Source: Arcuatula senhousia
Taxonomy: Eukaryota; Mollusca; Bivalvia; Mytilida; Mytilidae
Length of the DNA stretch: 64,000 nucleotides
Direction: 5' to 3'
Assembly (NCBI GenBank): GCA_963971305.1
Contig: CAXARO010001796.1
Coordinates: 1-64,000 of the forward strand
The translations under genes were made by a program, and so were the position numbers. The notes beneath the pieces were generated by a model. The model did not search any database. It was given only the letters and a program-made list of their open reading frames with translations, and had not been told where the DNA came from. Of the stretch, positions 11,952-22,140 are shown piece by piece; the stretch's first letter is position 1; every line of letters begins with the position of its first letter.

Positions 11952-12937
11952 GTTCACCACATAAGCTACATTTTTGCCCCTACCCACCACTTCCCTTTTC
12001 CTGTTGCCTTCAAAATTGATTTTTCCTTTGTTTCCCAACCACCACATTCCCAAATTTCATTGATCATCATATCCCGTGCGGGGCCCGGGTGGCGAATAGG
12101 CCCGCAGCAGAGCCTAGCTTGTCGTAAGAGGCGACTAAGGGTCTTGGGATTCTGATGTCGGGTCAGTGCTCTGCCCACAGAGCGACCAAGTGTGTACCCA
12201 AGGTGGCTGAATAGGGTAGCCCTCGTCCGCGGGGTTTGTCAGGTCTATAATACGGAAACCCTGACCGCCGACCATAGTGGGCCAACGTGTGTGAAGAGTG
12301 CCACGCTTCATGCACGTAAAAGATCCCTTTGTGGACCGCCAAGTAGTGCACCACATAGGCTAAATTTTCCGCCCCTACCCACTTCTCCCCTTTTCCTGTG
12401 GTTCTTCAAAATTTACCGGTCCTTTGTTTCCCATCCCAGCCCCATTTTTCATTTATCATCATCATTTCATGTTCATTTTATCATCCTTTCATGTTCATCG
12501 CCTGTAAATAACCTATATAGCGTTGCACGGGCGTAAAACACCAACTCACTCACTGTCTGCTGTACTGAGATGATCACCTCAATATCCATATTGTGTCTCA
12601 CAACTATGTTGTGTTCTATGGTCATTACCGGATCCTACGATCGCAATGGAAGAGGGAGGTTTGGCGCCGTGAAACCTGGTTTAACCCACCATTTCGTTTG
12701 AAATGCCTGTACCAAGTCAGGACCATTGCGATCCACCAGTTCTCCGGTATGACTGATTCGTTTTTGTCATTGTCTCTGGACTATGAGATTGATCATTCAA
12801 GTTCGGTAGTTTTGTTATTACCTTTATTCACTCACTCACTCATTGATCATCATCATTTTATGTAAGTTTATCACCCATTTCATGTCAATCGCCTTTAAGT
12901 AACCTATATAGCGTTGCGATGGCGTAAAACACCAACT
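11952..12937 (+). repeat. Old SINE-1 split by a younger SINE-1 and unrelated DNA
   Basis: 11952-12071 is SINE-1 body (gttcaccacataagcta to tttcattgatcatcat). 12843-12937 carries the matching tail half (cattgatcatcatcatttt to cgtaaaacaccaactcg). Between them lie the intact SINE-1 (12072-12554) and about 280 bp of other sequence that contains the mobile-DNA phrase ctatgagattgatcat also seen near 33030. Confidence 0.6.
12072..12554 (+). mobile_element. SINE-1, full length, nested
   Basis: Complete from atcccgtgcggggccc to the (ACTC) tail. No clear TSD, possibly because the insertion is in a SINE-1 relic with repetitive flanks. Confidence 0.85.
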
Positions 12938-13240
12938 CGCTTTTTAGAGAAGTGACAAGCAGAGAAACCAGAGAGTGTCAGATTAGAGAGGTTTGATGGA
13001 TTCCAATTCTCACAGATAAACTTCGATTTCTTTGATAACAGATAACACTTTAGTGACATGAGGCCGAAGATGATAGTCGACAAATTCTTGTATTTTTTTT
13101 TCTGTCGGATGGTCATTTGCTCAAACATTGGGTCTTTCGGGACTATCAGCGTTATGAATTTTTGGAGAAAGTTAAATCTTCCTGCATTACTGTTTTCCGG
13201 ATTTAGAGATCTAAATTGAACTCACCCATTGCGATTTCAG
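12938..13240. other. Short stretch with no recognised feature
   Basis: Non-repetitive by eye. The minus-strand open frame 12904-13128 has no recognisable motif. Confidence 0.4.
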
Positions 13241-13249
13241 TGTGGTGAC

Positions 13250-13580
13250 TAGAGCCGTAGCTGTGCTCATCTTGACGGTGAAAGTCCACTAAAGAGTTAT
13301 CAGAAACCTAACACAGGATCAGGCCGCTTTGCCCACAAGGCGACAAGGATGCGTGCCCTAGTGGTTGAATTCCAGGGTTGCCAAGAAATAATGTGAAAAA
13401 TCTGACTAGATGAAGGTCCAATAGGATCCCCGTGAAGGCGGCCCTACCCATCACTCTTTTTTTTTTCAGCCATAACTTTCAAAAACACTCGATTCCTCAT
13501 ACATGATCATCTGTCCATGTTCATTGTATCACGCCTTTCACGTACATCTGTCAGATAAATCCGAAATAACGCTGAATGAT
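13250..13580 (+). repeat. SINE-2, old degenerate copy
   Basis: Retains tgaaagtccactaaagag, gccgctttgcccacaa and a decayed 3' part (cacgtacatctgtcagataaatcc). The head is lost. Confidence 0.6.
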
Positions 13581-13629
13581 GGTAGCTATGTTTTTATGTT
13601 GTGTGTCTTTTATGTCTGATGGTATTTGT

Positions 13630-13815
13630 TTCATGCACGTAAAATACCTCTTTGTTGGCCGCCCAGTAGTGCAACACATAGGCTTAATTGTCCGCCCCTA
13701 TCCACCTCTCCCCCTTTTCCCGTGGTTCTTCAAAATTTACCGTTCCTTTGTGTCACAACCCATCCCCATTTTTCATCCGATCATTGCCATAGCGTTGCAC
13801 GGGCGTAACACTAAT
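13630..13815 (+). repeat. SINE-1, old 5'-truncated copy
   Basis: Begins at ttcatgcacgtaaaatacc and runs to gcgttgcacgggcgtaac. About half of the element is missing. Confidence 0.65.
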
Positions 13816-13974
13816 TTACTTCCGGGGTGATAGTTATATAATATTCAGCAGTGGGGTAAGTGTATCGTTGTTTTTTTTAAATGAAACTGGGTAACCAAAA
13901 CTTAACGTTCTGCTAAAGCCACTTTGTAATCAGATTTTTCCTTAACTACATCAGCTGCATAATGATTATAATAG

Positions 13975-14453
13975 TAATAATTTTGAATTTTTACACCAAT
14001 CCAATATTTTCAGTAAGTTTTTCAACCAACTCAGGACCAATCTTATCAGCACTGACTACAGAGATTGGGACCGATCAACAATAAGCGCTAACTAATAGTT
14101 TTACCATGATATATGGGTATAATTGGATTAGACTGCCCAATAATCTGACGGATTAAGGGGTTTTGTGTCATTTCTGAAATTTTGCTAGCATAATTGGTTC
14201 GATTTTTCAAAAGGTATTCGATATCTTGTTTTATTTTGTTCATGGCATGTTCCTAAGTGATTTGCTTGGTTTTTGACCCATGAACTTTTTTCTTAAATCT
14301 CTTCATTTCAATATCACTCTCGTCTAAGTCTATTGTTTTATTTCCATAATACTCCTTGTTTCTTGTGGATCTAGCGAAGTTGTTGAGGTCTGCTTCCGAC
14401 ACGTTGTCATTACCATTATTTAGTGTTAAACAAAGTTGATACCTTGATACCAA
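13975..14453 (-). pseudogene. Coding relic of unknown family, one arm of an inverted duplication
   Basis: On the minus strand 14453-14253 encodes an open 66-codon stretch, and a further frame reads DIEYLLKNRTNYASKISEM and NPLIRQIIGQSNPIIPIYHG before a stop. Another frame then continues SVPISVVSADKIGPELVEKL, so there is at least one frameshift. A related copy runs in the opposite orientation at 15323-16000. The regular amphipathic codon pattern and the preserved second frame suggest a decayed protein, probably from a mobile element. I do not recognise the family. Confidence 0.45.
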
Positions 14454-14457
14454 GTTT

Positions 14458-14972
14458 CCCGTGCGGGGCCCGGGAGGCGAATAGGCCCGCAGCAGCGCTA
14501 AGCTTGTCGGTAAAAGTCCACTAAAGAGCGCTCAGAAACCTGACATCGGGGTAAGGCCGCTTTGCCCACAAAGCGACTGGGATGTGTGCCCTAGGTGGTT
14601 GAATGGGGCAGCCCTGACATCGAGAGATGCGGGGTCGTCAGGCGATAATTCGGAAAACCTGACCGCAAACCATAGTGGTGCACCGTGTTGGGGAAAAGTG
14701 TCACGTTCCTCGCACGTTAAAAAACCCTGCTGCAGGTCTCGGTAAGAGTAGGACCCGTAGGATCCCCATGCAGGAGGCTAAATTTCCCGTCTTACCCATC
14801 ACTCCTTTTTCCAGTGGCATTCAAAACTCTCCTACCCGATTGGCCTTGTGTCTCATTTCCTCCACTTCATCATCATTTCATGTTCATTGTATCACCACTT
14901 TCATGTTCATCTCCCGGATATAGCCGAAATCGCGCTGCTTGGGAGTAAAGCAATAACTAACTAACTAATTGT
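14458..14972 (+). mobile_element. SINE-2, full length, with 10-bp TSD
   Basis: Head CCCGTGCGGGGCCCGGGAGG, tail aagcaataactaactaacta. TSD taccaagttt at 14448-14457 and 14973-14982. The insertion lies in the spacer between the inverted arms described nearby. Confidence 0.85.
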
Positions 14973-15322
14973 TACCAAGTTTAAAGTTTGTTCATGTGTT
15001 ATATGACCCAAAGAAATGCAAAAGTTAAAAAATTTGAAAGGTAAACAGTTGAGATGTCAAAAGATGCGGACATTACCTCCCTTGTCGGGGGCTATAATAT
15101 ACTGTCAACAAAAATGACGAGATCTTTCAGGGGACGCTGAAAATGACCATTTCAACTCTCTCTAAACTAAAATGTTTCTGCTCTACGAAATTAATGTAAC
15201 CCATATCATAAAAACAGCTAAAACACGTCCGTCTTCCTTGATGGACATATGAAAACTGCAGGAAACGTTAGTATTCAATTAGAAATTTTTCGTTTATCTG
15301 TTTCAATTCAAATACAGTTGCT

Positions 15323-16000
15323 TAAAGACACAAAACCCCTTAATCCGTCAAATTGTTGGGCAGTCTAATCCAATTACACTCATATCTGATGTCCCTTGCG
15401 GGGCCCGGGTGGCGAATAGGCCCGCATCAGAGCCTAGCTTGTCGTAAGAGGCGACTAAGGGTCTTGGGAGTCTGACGTCGGGTCAGTGCTCAGCCCACAG
15501 AGCGACCAAGTGTGTACCCTAGGTGGCTGAATAGGGTGGCCCTCGTCCGCGGGGGTTGTCAGGTCTATAATACGGAAAACCTGACCGCCGACCATAGTGG
15601 GCCAACGTGTGTGGAGAGTGCCACGCTTCATGCACGTAAAAGAACCCTTTGTGGACCGCCAAGTAGTGCACCACATAGGCTAAATTTTCCGCCCCTACCC
15701 ACCTCTCCCCTTTTTCTGTGGTTCTTCAAAATTTACCGGTCCTTTGTGTCCCACCCCGTCCCATATCATCATTTCATGTTCATTTTATCACCCTTTTCAT
15801 GTTCATCGCCCGTAAATAACCTATATAGCGTTGCACGGGCGTAAAACACCAACTCACTCACTCATATCTCATGGTATAACTATTAAGTAGCGCTTATTGT
15901 TGATCGGTCCCGATCTCTGTGTGTCGGTGCTGAAAAGATTGAGACTGAGTTGGTTTAAAAACTTGCTGAAACTATTGGATTGGTGTAAAATTCAAAATTA
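15323..16000 (+). repeat. Second arm of the inverted duplication, split by SINE-1
   Basis: Reverse complement of 13975-14172 with scattered substitutions. Shared runs include gggcagtctaatccaatta, gcgcttattgttgatcgg and actattggattggtgtaaaa. A SINE-1 (15392-15858) is inserted in this arm only. Confidence 0.75.
15392..15858 (+). mobile_element. SINE-1 with 15-bp TSD (one mismatch)
   Basis: TSD cactcatatctgatg at 15377-15391 and cactcatatctcatg at 15859-15873. Head slightly changed (ccttgcggggcccggg). A small deletion lies before the tail. Confidence 0.85.
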
Positions 16001-16084
16001 TGAAGAACGTAGTGGTAAGTGATTGTTTTGATTATGAGTTTTGTCGATTCTCGTACGGAGATGATGACTTAATTATCCCTATTA

Positions 16085-16355
16085 TGATCCTGTTCTTATC
16101 CCAGGAGGCGAATAGACCCACAGCAGCACAAAGCTTGTCGATAAAAGTCCACTAAAAGAGGCTGCTAAGTTCATAAAGCGACTGGGATATGTGCCCAAGG
16201 TGGTTGAATTGGGCAATCCTGTCATAATGAATTCCGGGGTTGTCGGGCCATAATGCAGAAACCATAGTGGACCAACGTGTGTGGAGAAGGCAACGTAAGA
16301 TCCCTTTATGGACCGCCAAGTAGTGCACTGCATAGGCTCAATGTTCTAGCTTAGT
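16085..16355 (+). repeat. Degenerate mosaic SINE copy
   Basis: Mixes SINE-2-like head phrases (agcttgtcgataaaagtcc) with SINE-1-like body (gaccaacgtgtgtggag). Large deletions and no tail. Confidence 0.55.
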
Positions 16356-16434
16356 TCTAATAATACAACCCTCTTATTGCTCGCTTACTCCGCCAAATCA
16401 AAGATGTCAAAGGAGCTACATTATTGCAGCTAAG

Positions 16435-16845
16435 TCTAGCTTGTCGTAAGAGGCGACTAAGGGTCTTGGGATTGTGTAATCGGGTCAGTGCTCGACCAAC
16501 TGAGCGACCAAATGTGTATCCTGGTTGGCTGAATATGGTGGTTCTCGTCCGCGGGATTTGTTGGGTCTATAATACGAAACTATGACCGCTGTATATAGTT
16601 GGCCAACGTGTAACGTGTGTGACGCTTCATGAACGTAAAAGACCCATTTGTGGACCGCCAAGTAGTGCACCACATAGGCTAAATTTTCCGCCGCTACCAA
16701 TCTCTCCCCTTTTCCTCTGGTTCTTCAAAATGATCTGTTCCCTTGTTTCCAGCCCCACCCCCATATTTCATTTATCATAGTAATATCATGTTGTATGACC
16801 TTTACATTTTCATTGCCTTTTAATAACATATACTAGGAAAAACCG
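16435..16845 (+). repeat. Old SINE-1 copy lacking clean ends
   Basis: Runs from ctagcttgtcgtaagaggcg to a decayed tail near 16830. Well over ten percent divergence from young copies by eye. Confidence 0.65.
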
Positions 16846-17084
16846 TCCCGTGCGGGGCCCGGGAGGCGAATAGGCCCGCAGCAGCGCTAAGCTTGTCGGT
16901 TAAAGTCCACTAAAGAGCGCTCAGAAACCTGACATCGGGGTCAGGCCGCTTTGCCCACAAAGCGACTGGGTTGTGTGCCCCACTTCATCATCATTTCATG
17001 TTCATTGTATCACCTGTTTCATGTCCATCTCCCGGATATAGCCGAAATCGCGCTGCTTGGGAGTAAAGCAATAACTAACTAACT
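16846..17084 (+). mobile_element. SINE-2 with large internal deletion
   Basis: Intact head (cccgtgcggggcccgggagg) to gtgtgcccc near 16981, then directly acttcatcatcatttcatg and the intact AACT tail. About 275 bp of body are missing, with a short C-rich overlap at the join. Confidence 0.8.
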
Positions 17085-17401
17085 ATTTGCGTGAACTTAT
17101 TATTTTTCATTTTCAGATAAGAATAAACTGTTTAGTCTCAGGCGCCAAATGCCCGCTCGGACACTTCCTATCGCTTTTTAGTACGACCGCTGGAATGTAA
17201 TTCCTGAACGATGACGGCTTTACCGTTTCCGGATCAATTAATTAGGTTAATTAGCAAATTGCAGACATAAGTGCATATGTGTTAATGAAATTTTTAAAAG
17301 GCACAACCATCCCCTATTTTTGATATATGAAGCTTGGTCGTAGCATTTGTTGTTTAGGCTGCAACCCGGCGAACAAAAAACGCTTCGTTATTTTAGTAGT
17401 A

Positions 17402-17437
17402 TAGATAGCGTTGCAAGGGCGTAAAACACCAACTCAA
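17402..17437 (+). repeat. SINE-1 tail fragment
   Basis: agatagcgttgcaagggcg followed by taaaacaccaactc. Only the last ~36 bp remain. Confidence 0.5.
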
Positions 17438-17439
17438 TC

Positions 17440-18316
17440 GCATATAATGATAATGGTTTGTCAAAAGTTCACACAGAAAATTTGATAGTAACATACATTG
17501 TTGAGTGCTTTCTAGCAAAATATAATTTAGAAGATGAATAAAAAATAAGAGGATTCATCTGTATGAATCAAATAAAAAAATAATTTCTCATTTAAGATAA
17601 TTTGAAAGTGCCTTATAGTACTATGCAAGACATTTGGTGTCACTAAAAATGGTGACAAATTTCTCTAACGAGTTTGTTTACCCCTATTCATCGAGGAAGA
17701 AGCATTTAATTGTGATACTTATAACTTTGATGATTTGAAATTCACATCTTCGCGTGCAAGAAGTTTTGCAGTATCTAAGATTTTTTTTATGCTTTGTTGA
17801 TTTAAGGCTAATCCCTGAACAGCATTATAAATCTTAAGTCCGTTTTGTCATAAATGAAAAATTATCGTGATGTGTCATGGCCAATTCTAAATCATTGATT
17901 TTCTAAATGTTCATATGCCTTGCTAGTAAAGCAGTGCAAAATAAAGACTTAGACATTGCTTCAATTAAGTCAAATAATCCATGCTTTGATCTACTGTTAA
18001 TTTTAAGAGTTGGTTGTGGTATCAGATGGTGTAGTTTGTCAACAGTAGAGTAATTTTTGTAGCTTCTTCAGATTCTAACGCCTGTAACTGTGTCAAGAAT
18101 TGATTCGGAATATAACAATTATCACGATGAATACTAGTATATATCGCATAGTTTAAAATCCGTGTACTTCACTTTGTGAGGTAACGGAATGTCAAAAACT
18201 TCAGTCCCGAAAGGGATATTTGATTCCTTTACGAAAGTCACACCATAGTTGATGCGGTGCATCCGGTTTCCATCTGCATATACCACACTTAGGCCTACTA
18301 AGAAGATCCGAATTTG
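17440..18316. other. AT-rich non-coding stretch
   Basis: No sustained frame or known repeat recognised. It ends in the A tract at 18317. Confidence 0.4.

Positions 18317-18349
<33 letters not shown>
18317..18349 (+). repeat. A33 homopolymer
   Basis: 33 consecutive A residues. It could be the tail of an unrecognised retroposed sequence to its left, or slippage growth. Confidence 0.9.
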
Positions 18350-18351
<2 letters not shown>

Positions 18352-18541
18352 AACTGTGGCAAACTTAAAAGTTTTCACCCTTATATGCATCCATAATAAT
18401 GTATAAAAAATATAGAAAAAAATTGCCAATAATCAACAAAAGTCCACGGGTCTAACCACCAGCATACTAAGAAAAGCAATTTAAACAATTGAATACAAAA
18501 TCACTTGCCTTAACTACTAGTCCTTTATACAAATATTTAAA

Positions 18542-18557
18542 CATAGAAATTAGATTA
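18542..18557. repeat. LINE target-site duplication, left
   Basis: catagaaattagatta, identical to 26479-26494, which brackets the LINE. Confidence 0.9.
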
Positions 18558-18640
18558 CCCCAGTGCGGGAACCGGGTGTGAAAAGAATAGTCCCGCAGCC
18601 GCCCGTAAAGCTTGTCGTAAGAAGCGACTAAACGGGTCAA
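18558..18640 (+). promoter_or_regulatory. LINE 5' structured head shared with SINE-1 and SINE-2
   Basis: Begins CCCCAGTGCGGGAACCGGG. TGCGGGA can pair with TCCCGCA near 18592-18598, and GTCG with CGAC near 18615-18630 before TAAACGGGTC. SINE-1 has the same order (TGCGGG with CCCGCA, then GTCGTAAGAGGCGACTAAGG). The extended pair A-U in the LINE is consistent with a maintained stem. Role unknown: internal promoter, RNP binding or template switching are candidates. Confidence 0.6.
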
Positions 18641-19080
18641 CATGTTTGCCGTATGTTACGACCTGTGTCGGAGGAGGACGGGATCCTGGTCCACGTATGT
18701 GGGCTTTGGCCCTTCTCCTAGACAGGCGGTCAGATTCGGCTCGGTCTGATCAATCGGCTGGTCACGCCAAGCCCTGTAAAGCACCATCTCATTGTATTTA
18801 TAACTTACATTTTGTTATATCTGAAATTATTAACTTAATGTCAATTATGTTCTACAGAAGGCGGTTGCTCGTGGGTCAATCGTGTGGATGTAATTCTGGA
18901 GGGTTGTATCGCCAGGTAACCCCTGGCACGATGCTTGTCTCCTTTAAAGAATACTCTGTGCGAGTATACTGTCCTTGTAGCCCTGGTGCTTTCAACTGGA
19001 GCCCCGTTGAGCAACAGCATCGCCCTTGTTGGCGCTCCGTGGCGGGCGGGGAGCAAGGCAGTGAATCATTTTCTTTCATC
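18641..19080 (+). other. LINE 5' UTR
   Basis: The open frame starting at 18646 runs across this stretch, but its upstream part has no family features. The first ATG that leads into ORF1-like sequence is at 19081. Confidence 0.55.
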
Positions 19081-20556
19081 ATGGGTTCCCCCAAAAAAAC
19101 AACAACAACCAGTTTAAGTGATAAATTAAAACGCAGGACGCACCAGCTTCATCTAAGCGTCAAAATACCACAAACGATAGTTGGCCGAAGTTTATTGTAC
19201 TTTCGAGCAAAGATGCCACTCGACCTTTGACAAAGGTTTCACCCTTTGTCATTGCGAAAACAATCAAGAGCGTTACTGGAGTTGATATTCCAAAGGTCAC
19301 CAAGCTCCGCTCCGGTAACCTTCTAGTCGAGTGCGCAAAACAACAACAAGCAAAAAATATAATGTCAATTTCATCTATTTTGGAAGTACCAGTATCTGCT
19401 GGCGCTCATCGATCACTGAATCGTTCGCAGGGTATCATTCGAGATAGAGATCGAAACCTTGCTGATTTATCAGAACAAGAGATCTGCTCTGAACTTGAAT
19501 CACAAGGTGTCATCCAAGTTAAAAGATTCACTAAAAGAGACGACAACAAAATTATAAAATTAAATACTTACCTAATTACTTTCAATTCATCTGTTCCACC
19601 AAGTAATTTAAATCTAGGCTATTTTGTTCCAAATCCTCTTCGCTGTTTCAAATGTCAACGTTTTGGCCACGGAAAGGCTACATGCAACGGAAAGGAAAGG
19701 TGTGTAAAGTGTGCACAGGAAGGCCATTCGGATTTCAATTGTGCCAACGATCCAAAATGTGTTAACTGTAGCGCTGACCACCTTTCTTCATCCAAACAAT
19801 GCCCCGTTCTTTTACATGAAAAACAAATTCAAAAACTTAAAGCTGAAAAAAAACATTTCATATCAGGAAGCTCGTCGTCAAGTCTCTATCTCGAATGATA
19901 CTACACCATCAAGGTCGTACGCGGAGGCTGCTAAACCTTCTAGGACATTTGGTTACCAGACTATGTACACCTGGCCGGAGGGTGAAATTAAGCCCCGTAC
20001 ATGCAAAACCAATGGATGGATGTTTGGTGCCGACTGTTTTGATAAAGAAACCCAAAAAGGTTTTGTCAAATACAGAAAGAAACCATGGAAAGAGTTGGAT
20101 GATTCTCATCCCCCTCCACGAAAGTCCTCAGCAGGTCCAAACAACGATTCAGAGACATTGTTTTATACACCACGTAAGTCATCTTGGGCCAGATTTGGAG
20201 CTCCTGCCAGAGTTTCCAATTCTCAGCCCTCTTCTTCTTCAACTTCTTCGTCAAAGAAAAAACAGTCTTCCTCAAGGTCATCGTCTGCTTCTCAAACTTC
20301 AAATAGACAGCAGCGATCTTCACAGCCGGATAGACGACAGAACTCATCACAACAGACATCACCATTAAAATCTCGATCCAAGAAAGCCGAACGACATGCA
20401 ATTTTTATGCATAATCGTTTTGGCTCTCTTGCTGACGACATGGAGTCGGATATGGATCTTTCGGAAACACCGATTGAGCGTTCACAGAGCCAGTCTCCAC
20501 ACAGACGTAGGCGATCTCTCGGTAGACTTTCCGATCCTAATCAGACTCCAAAATGA
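19081..20556 (+). pseudogene. LINE ORF1: RNA-binding gag-like protein, two frameshifts
   Basis: Nucleic-acid-binding chaperone of the LINE ribonucleoprotein. The likely start is the ATG at 19081 (MGSPKKTTTTSLSDKLK). A one-base loss in the A-run near 19127-19130 shifts to the frame reading NDSWPKFIVLSSKDATRPL and then KVTKLRSGNLLVEC, an ORF1 fold seen in I and Jockey elements. Three zinc knuckles follow at 19635-19805: CFKCQRFGHGKATC, CVKCAQEGHSDFNC, CVNCSADHLSSSKQC. An A8 run at 19846-19853 has one base too many, and the remaining frame continues NISYQEARRQVS and SYAEAAK. The C-terminal half is Ser-, Gln- and Arg-rich, probably disordered and RNA-binding. The stop TGA at 20554 overlaps the ORF2 ATG. 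Both shifts lie in A-runs, so sequencing error or slippage is possible. Confidence 0.85.
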
Positions 20557-21651
20557 GTACCATCATTCAATGGAATTGCCGAGGCCTCAAGGCCAATTTT
20601 TTTGAATTACACCTTTTAGTGCAGTCATTAGATCCAACTATCTTTTGTCTTCAGGAAACTCACCTCAAGGAAACCGACACGATTTCCTTGAAGGGCTTTT
20701 CTATGTATAGCAAATTTTCTAATACAGAGCGAGCTGCCGGCGGATCTTCCATCTTAGTAAAGGATCGTGTTCTCCATAGTTCGATTCCTTTAACTACCGA
20801 TCTGCAAGCAGTTGCCGTGAGAGTTTCATTACATCAAACCATAACTCTATGTTCAGTTTATATACCACCAAATGATAATTTAACTTTAGCACAGCTTCAA
20901 AATTTAACAGATCATTTTCCTGCTCCATACATGTTAATTGGGGACTTCAATGCCCACAATCCATTATGGGGCAGTGTTACTTTAAATGATAAGGGTAAAA
21001 AGATTGAGGATTTTTTATCCAAAGAATCTCTTTGCATCTTTAATGATGGTTCTTCTACGTTTTTACTTTCTGGAAATGGAACATACTCATCAATTGATCT
21101 CTCAATATGTGATCCTTCTCTTTTAACAGATTTCTCATGGCAAGTCCATGATTATCTTTGTGGAAGTGATCACTTTCCTATTATATTAAAAGATCTCTTT
21201 GGTGAACCTGAACAAAGAATTCCTCGCTATAAGTTAGAGAAGGTCAATTGGCAAAAATTTTCAATACTTTGTTCCGAAAAATTAAGACCAGAACTTTTTG
21301 ATCAGGACCAAGAACCAATAACATTATTTAACCAAACTCTTATCTCTATAGCTGATGAAACCATCCCTAAGACCTCGGCAACTCCTAAAAAACTAAATAA
21401 ACCTTGGTTCACAGACGAGTGTGACAAGGCTATCGACGATAGAAATAAAGCTCAAAATCAATTTGGCAAACATCAAACGAAAGAAAATTTGAGTAATTTT
21501 AGAATTTTTCGGGCGAAGGCAAGACGAACTTGCCGACAATCCAGAAGAACATCCTGGAGGAATTTTGTATCTGGTTTAAATTCACGAACTCCTATGAATA
21601 AAATTTGGAATTTCATACAAAAACTCAAAGGTATAAACTCTAAATCCTCAG
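20553..21651 (+). pseudogene. LINE ORF2, endonuclease part (before SINE insertion)
   Basis: Apurinic-like endonuclease (EEP fold) that nicks the target for primed reverse transcription. Motifs in order: IIQWNCRG near residue 5, FCLQETHL near 32, SVYIPPND near 97, IGDFNAHNPLWG near 131, SSIDLSICD near 178 and GSDHFPI near 201, so the Asn, Glu, Asp and His catalytic set appears present. A linker rich in Lys and Arg follows (KARRTCRQSRRTSWRNFVSG). The start is set by the ATGA overlap with the ORF1 stop, suggesting termination-reinitiation. The frame is broken at 21652 by SINE-1. Confidence 0.9.
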
Positions 21652-22140
21652 ATCCCGTGCGGGGCCCGGGTGGCGAATAGGCCCGCAGCAGAGCCTAGCT
21701 TGTCGTAAGAGGCGATTAAGGGTCTTGGGATTCTGACGTCGGGTCAGTGCTCAGCCCACAGAGCGACAAAGTGTGTACCCTAGGTGGCTGAATAGGGTAG
21801 CCCCCGTCCGCGGGGGTTGTCAGGTCTATAATACGGAAACCCTGACCGCCGACCATAGTGGGCCAACGTGTGTGGAGAATGCCACGCTTCATGCACGTAA
21901 AAGACCCCTTTGTGGACCGCCAAGTAGTGCACCACATAGGCTAAATTTTCCGCCCCTACCCACTTCTCCCCTTTTCCTGTGGTTCTTCAAAATTTACCGT
22001 CCCTGTGTTTCAAACCCCATCCCATATTTCATTTATCATCATCATTTCATGTTCATTGTATCATCCTTTTCATGTTCATCGCCTGTAAATAACCTATATA
22101 GCGTTGCACGGGCGTAAAACACCAACTCACTCACTCACTC
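21652..22140 (+). mobile_element. SINE-1 inserted in LINE ORF2, with 15-bp TSD
   Basis: TSD actctaaatcctcag at 21637-21651 and 22141-22155. Complete head and ACTC tail. ORF2 codons join cleanly if the element and one TSD copy are removed, so the LINE was already present. SINE and LINE heads are similar, so this is a parasite inside its probable helper type. Confidence 0.93.

Noticed and set aside
18558..18640. HDV-like self-cleaving ribozyme at the LINE/SINE head
   Set aside because: The tail GCGACTAAGGG and the TGCGGG/CCCGCA stem are reminiscent, but three bases precede the first stem and I could not lay out P2, P3 and P1 in the double-pseudoknot order for SINE-2. Kept only as a structured head.
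18646..19230. A 194-codon open frame as a separate gene
   Set aside because: It overlaps the LINE 5' UTR and the first part of ORF1. Only the part from 19081 resembles ORF1, and its end is out of frame with the conserved ORF1 sequence.
2837..21937. Recurrent 73-codon open frame MWCTTGRSTKGS on the antisense of SINE-1
   Set aside because: It is the shadow of the 114-codon sense frame in a GC-rich part of the SINE.
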